Shown here: piece after piece, positions 8,709 through 18,034 of the stretch
How positions within the stretch are numbered: position 1 is the stretch's first letter
Layout: each line of letters begins with the position of its first letter
DNA from: Agaribacter marinus
GTDB lineage: Bacteria > Pseudomonadota > Gammaproteobacteria > Enterobacterales > Alteromonadaceae
Length of the DNA: 64,000 nucleotides
Direction of reading: 5' to 3'
Assembly (NCBI RefSeq): GCF_030160655.1
Contig: NZ_BSOT01000005.1
Coordinates: 1,693,546 to 1,757,545 of the forward strand
Program-made: the position numbers and the translations under genes
Notes under the pieces: generated by a model
Told to the model about the DNA's origin: nothing
What the model saw: the letters and a program-made list of their open reading frames with translations, nothing else
Database searches by the model: none

Positions 8709-10187
8709 CTACTTCAGCTCATCCACAGTGGCAATGATTAACTTAGCGATGCCGAACAGCAACGTAAGCAATATAAAAACCAAAAATGTGCTATAGAACA
8801 CCTTTGGATATGTGTTGTCTTCTGGCAAAAACGCAGCGTCAACCACAACCAAATACTTTAGTTGCCTATAGGCTTCTATTCTTGACTTCTCTAGAGAAAT
8901 CTTAGACGCAGAATATGATTGTAATGCAAACTCTAAATCAATTTTATAATCAGTAAATTGATTTAAAATATGGTTGACGGCTGGAACATCAGTCTCACTA
9001 GCGTTATCTCCAGAAGAACTAGTAAGGCGTCCTCTCTCTTCTTTTAATTGTGTCTCTAGGCTAGATAGTTGTTCAGACACCTGCACGACCGCAGGCGCTG
9101 ATTCGCTCATACTTCCTCGTAATGCATTCAACTCCGCCTTTTTAGCCGCAATTTGTCCCTCTAAGCCAAAGGTTATTTGTTGTAAAGCGGCCAACTCAGC
9201 CTCAGGGTCGATTAAATTATATTGCCGCTGAAAAGCGAGTAATCTGTTTTGTGCTTCTTGTAATTTTTCTTCGACTCTATCATGTTCAGTTTGCACAAAC
9301 GACAATTGCGCCTTCGCCAAGTCGCGTCCAACTTGATTAATATACCACTCAGCCCGACTGGCAATTGCACGGGCTAAAACCTGCGCATACTCAGGAGAGT
9401 AAGCTTGCACACTAACAGAAATAATGCCACTTGTAGCATCAACTTCTGCGGATACTCGCTCTGCAAAATAATTGATTTTTTTCTCCAAAGAGGCTTTATC
9501 TTGCAATCTACTCAATACATCATAGTCATTAGAAGAAAAGTGCTGTGAAAACGAAAAGTTTTCTTCTAGATACTGCAACATATCATTAGAATAAATATAA
9601 GCTTTAACCAATTCATTGTCATTTGTCGCGCCGCCACCAGACATTGAAGATAAAAAGGCCAGTTCAGGTGATAAGGTAGACCCTGCATCGGGTTGCTTCA
9701 CCATTAACGCACTAGCACTTTCATATCGAGGACTCGACAGTAAGCTAAGGTACAAAAATACCAATAGCGCAGGTGCAAGTACCAAGAGCTTGTATCCATG
9801 AGCATTCAGAATGCGTTTGATGTCGCCAATAAATTTCAACATAACATCATTTTTTACTGATGCTGTGGTGCTTAATTGCTCGGGTAAACCGCCACTTTTA
9901 TGATTGGATTTATCAATGATTGTCATATCACTCGGTGTGCTGCGAAGTTCCCATTGCATTTGTGCTGCGTCTATTCGTTCTAATACCTTGGTATCTTTCT
10001 TATTAAGATTTTTTAAACGTACAAAAACACGTTTCACTACCGGGTTATTGAGATTAGTTAACCGCACTACTTCTGTTAACAAAAATTCAGTATCATCTCT
10101 TTGACTAGGAGACAAAGAACGAATGTATTCATCGGGTGACATGGAAGCATCATTCGGTTCATTCTCAATTGCAGCAGTTTTACTCAC
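8709..10187 (-). CDS. kpsE: KpsE-like polysaccharide co-polymerase / capsule export inner-membrane protein
   Basis: This 492-residue protein has two transmembrane helices, at about residues 131-150 (LLVLAPALLVFLYLSLL) and about 465-485 (VFILLTLLFGIAKL). They flank a periplasmic domain with a long coiled-coil (about 290-410), the layout of KpsE/CtrB polysaccharide co-polymerases, which bridge the ABC transporter to the outer-membrane channel. The N-terminus carries an additional cytoplasmic region of about 125 residues rich in charged residues; KpsE itself is about 380. The start overlaps the kpsT stop by four bases (ATGA). Confidence 0.8.
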   Translation of the reverse strand: MSKTAAIENEPNDASMSPDEYIRSLSPSQRDDTEFLLTEVVRLTNLNNPVVKRVFVRLKNLNKKDTKVLERIDAAQMQWELRSTPSDMTIIDKSNHKSGGLPEQLSTTASVKNDVMLKFIGDIKRILNAHGYKLLVLAPALLVFLYLSLLSSPRYESASALMVKQPDAGSTLSPELAFLSSMSGGGATNDNELVKAYIYSNDMLQYLEENFSFSQHFSSNDYDVLSRLQDKASLEKKINYFAERVSAEVDATSGIISVSVQAYSPEYAQVLARAIASRAEWYINQVGRDLAKAQLSFVQTEHDRVEEKLQEAQNRLLAFQRQYNLIDPEAELAALQQITFGLEGQIAAKKAELNALRGSMSESAPAVVQVSEQLSSLETQLKEERGRLTSSSGDNASETDVPAVNHILNQFTDYKIDLEFALQSYSASKISLEKSRIEAYRQLKYLVVVDAAFLPEDNTYPKVFYSTFLVFILLTLLFGIAKLIIATVDELK

Positions 10188-10834
10188 AACGCTTCATACC
10201 TTTCTATCGCTTCTTCTAATTCATCATAATATACAAGTTTGCCATCATCCAAAATTATAGCGCTGTCGCAAAATAGCCTTAACTCACTTGTTTGGTGACT
10301 TACCATGATAACACTCGCATTATTTGACCGATCGTACAACGCGCGCCTAGCCTTTTTCTTAAAGCTAGCATCGCCTACTGAGGTAACCTCATCTATTAAG
10401 TATACATCGAAATCTAATGCAATCGAACAAGCGAACGCTAAACGTGGCTTCATACCAGAAGAATATGTGCCAACTGGCAAATCATATTTCCGACCCAACT
10501 CTGAAAAACTCCTGACTCGCCGTTCATACTCAACGAGATCGGCCACTCCGTTTATTCTGCCAATAAATCGCGTATTTTCTCTACCCGTCATGGCGGGGTG
10601 AATGCCTGTAGTGAGTGCCACTGGCCATGAAATAGTCTTATCAGAAGTAATTTTGCCAGCATTCGGAAACTCGCTCGCAGCCAGCAAGCGAAAGAGCGTC
10701 GATTTTCCCGCGCCATTTTTACCAAGTAAGGCCACATTTTTGTCAGTGGGAATAGAAAAATTAAGATCTTTAAAAATATATTGATTACCAAGCGCAGACG
10801 GAAAAAACTTAGTCACATTCACTAAATTTATCAT
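10184..10834 (-). CDS. kpsT: capsular polysaccharide ABC transporter ATP-binding protein
   Basis: This 216-residue ATPase has Walker A GKNGAGKST, the signature YSSGMKPRLAFA, which is characteristic of the KpsT/CtrD branch, and Walker B VYLIDEVTSVGD. The start chosen is the ATG at 10834, which overlaps the kpsM stop as ATGA and gives the usual KpsT length; an ATG at 10855 is in frame but would lie inside kpsM. With KpsM it forms the inner-membrane pump for the finished polysaccharide. Confidence 0.93.
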   Translation of the reverse strand: MINLVNVTKFFPSALGNQYIFKDLNFSIPTDKNVALLGKNGAGKSTLFRLLAASEFPNAGKITSDKTISWPVALTTGIHPAMTGRENTRFIGRINGVADLVEYERRVRSFSELGRKYDLPVGTYSSGMKPRLAFACSIALDFDVYLIDEVTSVGDASFKKKARRALYDRSNNASVIMVSHQTSELRLFCDSAIILDDGKLVYYDELEEAIERYEAL

Positions 10835-11616
10835 CGAGAAATCGCTCCTTTCCACGTTGCTCGATAAAAAAGCAACGAAAATGCGACTAAAACCAATAAC
10901 AGTTCGAAAACAAATATTTGAGAAACGCCGACTTTTCCATACGACGAATACGAATAAAATCTCGATAATTCAGTAGCATGCAAGAGAGGATTCCAGTCAA
11001 GTAACCACCAATATTCCTGAGGGATGTCTCGTAATGAAAAGAAAATTCCTGAGATAAAAAACAAGGGCCGCGTCATCATATTTCTAAATTTGTTTAACTC
11101 AGGAATATATAACTGCGCAATACCAAAAGTTAAACCCATGAATATTCCGATAAGCCATACATTGATAAAACTCGCAATCACGCCCAATGGATTGTCAATC
11201 CTAATTTCCATTGTAAGAAAATACATAACCAACGCTATTCCTGCCATAACGACGACTTTCACAATACCTTCAAAAATACCACTGGCTATCACTGGACTAA
11301 TTGGCTGCACCTGTCGAAAAGCAAATAACGGTTTTGAGCGTTTAATAGAAGAAGTGCAAGCGTTAAACGTCTGCAGAAACAATTGAAAAATAAGGAGCCC
11401 ATACGCCATGAAGACAAAAGTTGGCATAGAGTAAGTTTCACCGCCATCTAAACGACCGCGAACGAAAGAAAGTACAAATATAAAAGCGATAGGATTAATG
11501 ACAGCCCAACTTAGGCCAAGTTTGTCACCAAAACCTGTTTTCACTTCTCTGACAATCAAAGAATATATAACGTCGCGCCAAACACGCCACTTGCTTCGTT
11601 TTCGAGCAATCGCCAT
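10831..11616 (-). CDS. kpsM: capsular polysaccharide ABC transporter permease
   Basis: This 261-residue polytopic membrane protein of the ABC-2 permease family has about six hydrophobic segments. It carries the family-typical start (VWRDVIYSLIVREVKTGFGD) and the NPLLHATELSRFYSY segment near the C-terminus. It lies four bases after kpsD and is overlapped by kpsT, so stoichiometric coupled expression is likely. Its role is to carry the lipid-linked polymer across the inner membrane. Confidence 0.92.
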   Translation of the reverse strand: MAIARKRSKWRVWRDVIYSLIVREVKTGFGDKLGLSWAVINPIAFIFVLSFVRGRLDGGETYSMPTFVFMAYGLLIFQLFLQTFNACTSSIKRSKPLFAFRQVQPISPVIASGIFEGIVKVVVMAGIALVMYFLTMEIRIDNPLGVIASFINVWLIGIFMGLTFGIAQLYIPELNKFRNMMTRPLFFISGIFFSLRDIPQEYWWLLDWNPLLHATELSRFYSYSSYGKVGVSQIFVFELLLVLVAFSLLFYRATWKGAISR

Positions 11617-11619
11617 AAT

Positions 11620-13326
11620 TTAGTCTAACGCGACGTTAGCAGCTACTGCAATTTGAAAAATTATCTGCGTAATATCCTTAACAGACTGCATTAGTTTTTC
11701 ATCAACTTTCGGTAATATCAAAACTTGATCACCAGCTTGAAGCTTGTAATCACTGGCAGCCGAAAACCAGCCATTTCGACTCAATTTAATCACGCTAGTC
11801 GCACCATTTGCATGAATAACAACGACATCATCTTGATTTGCTCTATCGGTAAAGCCCCCTGCCCAACTAACATAGTCGTCAATACTGGCATCATTTGCAA
11901 AAACGACGGCCTGAGGCAACATCACTTCACCTGAGATATTTACTAAATCAGATTTAGCAGGAATAACGACAGTATCACTCTGCTCCAATCTAATATTGGC
12001 AGGCTTTCCGTTTAAAGAAACAACCACTTTGCCAACTGGCTCTATTTGCCTAGCACGTTCAATAAACTGCGCTACTAGCTGTGCTTCTTGAGACCGTAAT
12101 CTTGCTTCACCATCTGATGACGCCGGCGCCGTGTAGACACTTCGTTCCAAACGAGAGAGAGAGGCTTCCAGTAACGCCTGCTGTTGTTCTTTAACGCTTT
12201 CCCTTATGATATAAACTGACGAAACATCGGCTTGCTCAGGATTAACCTCTACGTGATCTAACAATTCAACAAGCTTTGTAGATGAAGACACCGCATGATA
12301 GGAAGGGCCTAAATAACTCCCAGAAAGCTCAACACTGATCACTTGTGGCCGCAAATCCTCATTAAATAGTAACTCATCGCCATCGGCCAAAACTAACCGA
12401 GAAAACGCTTCACGCGTCACGTACTGAGACATTGGTTTTCTATTTCTTACGCCTTTAACGGCGATGTGGCTTACACTTACGTCAGGTTTGGACAGCATTA
12501 ACATTTGCTGACCTGTAATGGTGTCATGAGAAAATTCATACATTGTGTTACCCAAATCACTTCTTACGGTGATGGTAGAGCCTCTAGGCGATACAAGCAC
12601 AACATCGCCATCTTTAAACGAGTGAGAAGCTAGCCTACCTTTGGTCAAAAATTCGTATAAATCAACCTGCTGCACTACATTACCTTGGCGTATAATCTTT
12701 ACATCTCTATACGAGCCCCGTGCTGCGTCAATACCGCCCGCTCTTTTAAGGAAGTGTAAAACAGAGTCATTTGATGTCCCTGCATACTCGCCCGGTATCA
12801 TAACGCCGCCTGACACTAAAACACCTACCGGAGTAGAGGCTAATAAGTTGACATAAATGTTCACGTTATCGGTGTAAACTTGCTTTATTTTTTGAGAAAC
12901 AACACCGTTCAAATCACTTGCCAAAGTATTTTCTAACTTTATAGGACCAACATTAGGAATGAAAAGATTATATTGATTGTCTACTATATGGACTGCCGAT
13001 TGGTTTACCGCCCCCCACAATTGAACAGACACTTTGTCTCCAGGTGCTAATTGATAATTTGGATTATTTGCGCTACGTCGTTGATTTAAACTTGCGTGGC
13101 TAAAAAGGCTAGCGCCAAACGGTAAAATTGACTCTTCTTGCTCTGCAACACTCAATGTTTGTCCAGGAGCATTTTGAACGCTGCCAGAATTGATAAAATT
13201 GTCTAATTCTGGGGGCGGCTGCACATTGCCATTTGCAGCATTCGAAGAGGCTAGACTAACGTTGTTATCTTGTGGAAATACGAGGAACGACACGAACAGT
13301 AAACAGAAAATGAATGCAAACTTCAT
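11620..13326 (-). CDS. kpsD: KpsD/Wza-like outer-membrane polysaccharide export protein
   Basis: This 568-residue protein has an N-terminal signal peptide (MKFAFIFCLLFVSFLVFP), no clear lipobox, a Poly_export domain beginning YQLAPGDKVSVQLWGAV at about residue 91, then several SLBB-type beta-grasp repeats (for example VGVLVSGGVMIPGEY and VNISGEVMLPQAV). This arrangement matches KpsD-type polysaccharide export proteins, which form the periplasmic/outer-membrane channel with KpsE. The start codon overlaps the stop of the upstream lipoprotein gene (ATGA). Confidence 0.9.
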   Translation of the reverse strand: MKFAFIFCLLFVSFLVFPQDNNVSLASSNAANGNVQPPPELDNFINSGSVQNAPGQTLSVAEQEESILPFGASLFSHASLNQRRSANNPNYQLAPGDKVSVQLWGAVNQSAVHIVDNQYNLFIPNVGPIKLENTLASDLNGVVSQKIKQVYTDNVNIYVNLLASTPVGVLVSGGVMIPGEYAGTSNDSVLHFLKRAGGIDAARGSYRDVKIIRQGNVVQQVDLYEFLTKGRLASHSFKDGDVVLVSPRGSTITVRSDLGNTMYEFSHDTITGQQMLMLSKPDVSVSHIAVKGVRNRKPMSQYVTREAFSRLVLADGDELLFNEDLRPQVISVELSGSYLGPSYHAVSSSTKLVELLDHVEVNPEQADVSSVYIIRESVKEQQQALLEASLSRLERSVYTAPASSDGEARLRSQEAQLVAQFIERARQIEPVGKVVVSLNGKPANIRLEQSDTVVIPAKSDLVNISGEVMLPQAVVFANDASIDDYVSWAGGFTDRANQDDVVVIHANGATSVIKLSRNGWFSAASDYKLQAGDQVLILPKVDEKLMQSVKDITQIIFQIAVAANVALD

Positions 13327-13625
13327 TGCGAAACCTCATTAACTAAAGATCTAGGCAAAAGTGTAAGCTTTTCTTTAAAAAAACACACTTTACTTTGTTC
13401 TATTTGGTTATCAATTCTGGTTACAATAGCGCACTTTTTGCCACCCGCAGAAAAATAGACTCTAACGACCTGATATTGTTGCTTTTCTATATTTACTATT
13501 TGATCTTGACTAAAATCAAAGGGATATGAAACCGTCGCTTCAACATTAGATTTCTCTTGGAGACTCAACTGAGAATTAGCGCAACCAACAACCATCGCGG
13601 CTACAAGCAATACTAAAAATTTCAT
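13323..13625 (-). CDS. small lipoprotein of unknown function in the capsule-export operon
   Basis: This 100-residue protein starts with a short lipoprotein signal (MKFLVLLVAAMVVGC; Cys15 preceded by VVG). The mature part has two cysteines (KKCAIV and SKVCFF) that may pair. I recognise no family. The ATG overlaps the stop of the wecA-like gene (TAATG) and the stop overlaps the kpsD start, so it is tightly coupled to both and probably acts in polysaccharide export or channel assembly; that is inference. A longer in-frame start inside wecA was rejected because it would lose the signal peptide. Confidence 0.7.
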   Translation of the reverse strand: MKFLVLLVAAMVVGCANSQLSLQEKSNVEATVSYPFDFSQDQIVNIEKQQYQVVRVYFSAGGKKCAIVTRIDNQIEQSKVCFFKEKLTLLPRSLVNEVSQ

Positions 13626-14692
13626 TACGGTTTGAGAATACCCAAACGTCTTATTACTCTGAGAATTTTCCATATATTCAGTAGGATAGTCGTAAACACA
13701 GCAAGCGTAAAAATAAAAGCATAAAACATAATGTATTCGGGTACTTGATTTATCTCGCTGATAACAGCAACTGCACAAAACGCAACGCCCATTAACAATA
13801 TAGACAATAACGCAGCAAACGGACTAAAACCAGCACGAATAAATATATTGTGAAGATGGTGCTTATCTGGTTGAAGTACCGAACGTCCTTTTCTAGCGCG
13901 CCTAATCATAATTGCCGCCATATCCATTAATGGTAATCCAATCAACCAAACAGCCGTAATCGGCCTAAACGTCGAATCGACATTTCCAGCATTCTCAACC
14001 AATAACCAAACGATAGCTAAACCAATAAACATACTGCCAGCGTCGCCCATGAATATCTTGTTGCCTTTGAAACCTTTAATACTCAAATTGAAGGCCAAGA
14101 ATGGAACAATTGCAGCGGCAATAACTAGTGGGGCAGTAATGCCAGAAAGATTGCCTTGAATGTACATTAGCACGATGACTGAGAATAAGACGACCAAACT
14201 CATGCCACCTGCCAAGCCGTCAATACCGTCTATCATATTAAAGGCATTAATTACACCAACCACACAAACCATTGTAAATAGGTATCCAAACGTAGGGATG
14301 TGCATGTCACCGAAACTAAATAAATCACCTAAATTTACAATATAATTGTCAGCAACCCACACCATCAAACCAGAAACTATGAATTGGCAAAAAAGACGCC
14401 CTTTAGCGCTTAAGTTAAATCTATCATCTAACATACCTAGCAGCACAATAAATGCAGCTGATGTCAAGAACATAGGGTTATTCTGAAACACCACATCGGT
14501 AATGAGACTCGCAATAAGTATTCCCATAAACATGGCAAAACCACCAGTTAATGGTACGTTACCGGAATGATTTTTGCGATAGGAAGGTATATCAACTAAC
14601 CCTAAAAAATGGGCTACAGGAGTCATTACAACCAAAAAAACAGAGGTTATCAACGCAGTTATTATTATTGGCGCGTAGTGTATATACGTCAT
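13625..14692 (-). CDS. wecA: WecA/WbpL-type undecaprenyl-phosphate sugar-1-phosphate transferase
   Basis: This 355-residue polytopic enzyme of the MraY/WecA/TagO family has all family landmarks: DDRFNLSAKGR, NAFNMIDGIDGLAGG (catalytic Asp-rich loop), GNKIFMGDAGSMFIG and the cytoplasmic DKHHLHNIF histidine motif. It would transfer a HexNAc-1-phosphate to undecaprenyl phosphate to start a glycan. It is the first gene of the minus-strand operon that ends in rfbB, so the kps-type exporter may handle an undecaprenyl-linked product. The precise sugar cannot be read from sequence. Confidence 0.88.
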   Translation of the reverse strand: MTYIHYAPIIITALITSVFLVVMTPVAHFLGLVDIPSYRKNHSGNVPLTGGFAMFMGILIASLITDVVFQNNPMFLTSAAFIVLLGMLDDRFNLSAKGRLFCQFIVSGLMVWVADNYIVNLGDLFSFGDMHIPTFGYLFTMVCVVGVINAFNMIDGIDGLAGGMSLVVLFSVIVLMYIQGNLSGITAPLVIAAAIVPFLAFNLSIKGFKGNKIFMGDAGSMFIGLAIVWLLVENAGNVDSTFRPITAVWLIGLPLMDMAAIMIRRARKGRSVLQPDKHHLHNIFIRAGFSPFAALLSILLMGVAFCAVAVISEINQVPEYIMFYAFIFTLAVFTTILLNIWKILRVIRRLGILKP

Positions 14693-15038
14693 TAAGACTA
14701 AAAAACCTTAGGCAAATTATGAGCTTTAGATGCAGATTTTTATTATTCTAGGTAGCATATTATAATCCATAACCTACATTGCTACCCATATATTCTGTAT
14801 CGTCCATATAGATTGGGTAAGATTACGTTGATATCTTTAAAAGTGCAATACAAATGCGCGTAAATGTTTGATTGGGTTTTAATTGATTACATTTTTTTAC
14901 AATTAGAGAATTTATCTGGGCAAATATGTCGCTTTTCTGCGACTAAACACTTGAAAATGTTTACAATTTGTTAAATCTCTCATAACAAATGTTCGACGTA
15001 CAAAAATCTTAAAAACAATAAAAACAACAGGAAATAAA
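14693..15038. promoter_or_regulatory. divergent intergenic region wecA operon / peptide transporter
   Basis: This 346-base AT-rich non-coding stretch separates two divergent transcripts and must contain both promoters. A short inverted repeat GTCGC-TTTTCT-GCGAC lies at 14928-14943. No strong -35/-10 pair, riboswitch or small RNA is evident. Confidence 0.35.
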
Positions 15039-16547
15039 ATGACAATAGACAGAAGCACCGACCGACGATTTTTTGGTCATCCTTTGGCACTAACTACCGT
15101 CGCCGTAACGGAATTGTGGGAACGCATGAGCTTTTATGGCATGCGAGCACTTTTGATAATATTCATGACAGCTGCGATACAGGAGGGGGGCTTAGGCTTA
15201 ACTGTCGCTGCAGCTGGTGCTATTTATGGGCTTTATACCGGTTCAGTATACTTTTTTGGCTTACCAGGTGGTTGGATTGCTGACCGCTTAATTGGTGGCC
15301 AAAAAGCCGTCTGGTACGGTGGCATCATTATAATGATCGGACACATTATTCTAGCAATTCCTTTTAAATCAACGTTTTTCATTGGCTTAATTTTCGTTGT
15401 ATTAGGCACTGGCTTACTCAAACCAAACGTGGGTGCGATGGTTGGTGAGTTATACTCGACGGAAGATAAGCGCAGAGACAGTGCATATACGATTTATTAC
15501 ATGGGCATAAACATCGGTTCGGTCATCGGATATATGATTTGTGGTTACCTACAAACGACTTACGGATATCACTATGCATTTGGTGCCGCGGCTGTCGGCA
15601 TGGGGTTAGGACTTGTTTTCTACAAATACTCTGGCCACCTCATTGACGGTGTCTCCGACAAACCTAAAACACCGCTTTCTGATAAGGGCATTAGGCTTGC
15701 TTGGCTGATTATTGGCACTTTTTTAGTCATACTTACCCTAGTTTCAAGCGTAATATATACTGGCACAATTACCTTTGACCCATCGGTTGTTGGTGAGAAC
15801 GTTGCATACATTTTTGCGGTAGTTTTCGTTGCTTACTTTGCGTATATATTCTTCAACGGAAACCTTAACTACAATGAGAAGCGTGCGATGGGCGCTTTGT
15901 TTTTGATTTGTATCGCATCTACTTGCTTTTGGTCTGGCTTTGAACAGGCGGGTTCATCACTAAATCTATTTGGACGCGATTATACGCAACGTATGTGGGG
16001 AGATTTTGAAGTACCAACAGGCTGGTTACAGTCAATTAATTCATACATTCTTATTGGCCTATCGCCATTTTTCGCTGCCCTATGGATTAATTTGGCGAAG
16101 CGAATGATTGAACCAAGTTATAGTATTAAATGCGCTATCGGCTTAGTCATCATGGCTTCTGGTTTCATTGTGATGTTTTTTGCTTCTCAATACGCGGCTT
16201 CTGGGCTCAAAGTATCGATGAACTGGTTAGTAGCGACATACTTCTTGCATACTGTTGGCGAACTTTGCCTTAGCCCCGTTGCATTGAGTGCGGTAAGCAA
16301 ACTATCCCCCAAACGATTTGCAGGCCAAATGATGGGCTTATTTGTACTGACTTACTCGATGGGCAACATTATTGCCGGCCTATTGGCGGGTCAGTTTGAT
16401 CCGAGTAACGTAAAACAAATGCCAAATCTTTATCTACAAATTGCCATATTCTGTATTGTCGTCGGTGTTGTATTGATTATTCTTTCAGTTAAAACAGGAA
16501 AATGGGAAAAGTTAGCAGGGAAAGCACCCGGCACTGTTTCTCCCTAA
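15039..16547 (+). CDS. POT-family proton-dependent oligopeptide transporter
   Basis: This 502-residue polytopic protein belongs to the PTR2/POT branch of the major facilitator superfamily. The N-terminal ELWERMSFYGMRALLI contains the E-x-x-E-R-type proton-coupling motif of POT transporters. GLLKPNVGAMVGELY and FYMGINIGS-like (YYMGINIGSVIGY) segments and the FWSGFEQAGSSL segment also fit. It takes up di-/tripeptides with protons. It stands alone, with a terminator directly after it. Confidence 0.93.
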   Translation: MTIDRSTDRRFFGHPLALTTVAVTELWERMSFYGMRALLIIFMTAAIQEGGLGLTVAAAGAIYGLYTGSVYFFGLPGGWIADRLIGGQKAVWYGGIIIMIGHIILAIPFKSTFFIGLIFVVLGTGLLKPNVGAMVGELYSTEDKRRDSAYTIYYMGINIGSVIGYMICGYLQTTYGYHYAFGAAAVGMGLGLVFYKYSGHLIDGVSDKPKTPLSDKGIRLAWLIIGTFLVILTLVSSVIYTGTITFDPSVVGENVAYIFAVVFVAYFAYIFFNGNLNYNEKRAMGALFLICIASTCFWSGFEQAGSSLNLFGRDYTQRMWGDFEVPTGWLQSINSYILIGLSPFFAALWINLAKRMIEPSYSIKCAIGLVIMASGFIVMFFASQYAASGLKVSMNWLVATYFLHTVGELCLSPVALSAVSKLSPKRFAGQMMGLFVLTYSMGNIIAGLLAGQFDPSNVKQMPNLYLQIAIFCIVVGVVLIILSVKTGKWEKLAGKAPGTVSP

Positions 16548-16570
16548 GCAGTTAAACATAAAGTAAATAA

Positions 16571-16598
16571 AAAGGCGAATTTCTTCGCCTTTTTTTGT
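16571..16598 (+). terminator. Rho-independent terminator after the peptide transporter
   Basis: A 9-bp stem AAAGGCGAA / TTCGCCTTT with a four-base loop is followed by a T-run to about 16596. Confidence 0.9.
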
Positions 16599-16630
16599 AC
16601 AATATGATAAAAATTCAGTAGCTAGACGCT

Positions 16631-16933
16631 GTGAAAATATATACGTCAACCAGAAAAATTCCAGGTCTTGAGACCCTCTCTTTAACGGAAAGAATGGCCT
16701 TACTCGAAATGGCATCCAAAAAAATGCCTATCCCCCAAAAAACCATTTTAAACATATTGAAGTTATTAGTGATTGTTCCAGTATTTGTCTTGCTCCTTAG
16801 AATAGCCGATAACTGGTGGTCATTAGCATGGGCGGCATTAATATTATTACTTTATCCCCTAGTGGTTAAACCATTACAATATTCAATGAGCGTACAATAC
16901 TTACCCAAGCACATAAAAAAGGACAATGAATGA
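16631..16933 (+). CDS. small two-helix membrane protein, unknown function, coupled to galE
   Basis: This 100-residue protein starts with GTG at 16631. An amphipathic N-terminal part ([20 protein letters not shown]) is followed by two transmembrane helices (about residues 43-62 and 67-85) and a basic C-terminus. I do not recognise a characterised family; it resembles small conserved proteobacterial membrane proteins of unknown function. The stop TGA overlaps the galE ATG (ATGA), so the two are translationally coupled. Confidence 0.65.
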   Translation: MKIYTSTRKIPGLETLSLTERMALLEMASKKMPIPQKTILNILKLLVIVPVFVLLLRIADNWWSLAWAALILLLYPLVVKPLQYSMSVQYLPKHIKKDNE

Positions 16934-17949
16934 AAACAATTTTAGTCACCGGTGGTAGTGGATACATTGGTAGCCACACTGTTTTACAGTTACTAGAAAA
17001 CGACTACAAGGTAGTTGTTCTTGATAACTTATCAAATTCGTCACCTGAAAGTCTAAAACGTGTCGAAGAAATAACAGGTAAAAAGGCAACATTTATTGAA
17101 GGTGATATCTTAGACAGCAATTGCCTAAATACCTTGTTTTCTGACCACGACATTGACTCAGTCATCCACTTCGCCGGTCTGAAAGCCGTTGGAGAGTCTG
17201 TAGAAAAACCAATGCACTACTACGAAAATAATGTATATGGTACGCTTAATTTGTGTAAAGCAATGAAAGCACATAACTGCAAAAACATCGTATTTAGTTC
17301 TTCTGCCACCGTGTATGGCGACCCAGTCGAATTGCCCTTGCATGAAAACTTACCAACTGGTAGGCCCACCAACCCTTATGGTCAATCAAAATTAATGGTT
17401 GAACTAATGTTGGCTGACATATTTGCATCAGACAACACTTGGAATATCGTATTATTAAGGTATTTTAATCCAGCAGGTGCACACCCGTCAGGCAGAATTG
17501 GTGAAGACCCAAATGGCATTCCAAACAACCTGATGCCTTTTATCACGCAAGTAGCAACGGGCAAACGGGAATTTCTAAGCGTATTCGGCGACGACTATGA
17601 TACCGTCGATGGCACGGGAGTTAGAGACTATATTCATGTTGAAGATTTAGCTAATGGACACCTAAAAGCACTCGCTAAAATAGATAGTGAATCAGGCTTA
17701 TTCACATGCAACCTAGGTACCGGTCAGGGCTATAGTGTATTAGAAATGGTAAAGGCCTTTGAAAAAGCGAGTGGAAAACCTCTCCCCTATAAGCTAGCGC
17801 CACGCCGAGAAGGAGATGTCGCGTCATGCTATGCAGACCCTAAGCTTGCGGCAACAGAGTTGAATTGGCAAGCCGAGAAAGGTTTATCAGAAATGTGTGA
17901 AGATTCATGGCGTTGGCAGTCAAATAACCCTGACGGTTATCCCAAGTAA
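16930..17949 (+). CDS. galE: UDP-glucose 4-epimerase
   Basis: This 339-residue extended SDR epimerase interconverts UDP-glucose and UDP-galactose. Motifs are the N-terminal [23 protein letters not shown], the catalytic SSSATVYG with PYGQSK, and [14 protein letters not shown]-type sequence ([14 protein letters not shown]). Length is that of GalE. It can supply galactose donors for the polysaccharide loci in this window. Transcription ends at a strong bidirectional hairpin. Confidence 0.97.
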   Translation: MKTILVTGGSGYIGSHTVLQLLENDYKVVVLDNLSNSSPESLKRVEEITGKKATFIEGDILDSNCLNTLFSDHDIDSVIHFAGLKAVGESVEKPMHYYENNVYGTLNLCKAMKAHNCKNIVFSSSATVYGDPVELPLHENLPTGRPTNPYGQSKLMVELMLADIFASDNTWNIVLLRYFNPAGAHPSGRIGEDPNGIPNNLMPFITQVATGKREFLSVFGDDYDTVDGTGVRDYIHVEDLANGHLKALAKIDSESGLFTCNLGTGQGYSVLEMVKAFEKASGKPLPYKLAPRREGDVASCYADPKLAATELNWQAEKGLSEMCEDSWRWQSNNPDGYPK

Positions 17950-17985
17950 GCGCAGCGTTAGATTAAGTGAGCACTGGAATTAATT

Positions 17986-18010
17986 AAAAGGTGGCGACCA
18001 GCCACCTTTT
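17986..18010. terminator. bidirectional terminator between galE and mlaA
   Basis: The stem AAAAGGTGGC / GCCACCTTTT has a five-base loop (17996-18000) and A/T tracts on both sides. It serves the converging galE and ccm-mlaA transcripts. Confidence 0.9.
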
Positions 18011-18034
18011 ATCTTTTATCAAAACAACCGTCGA

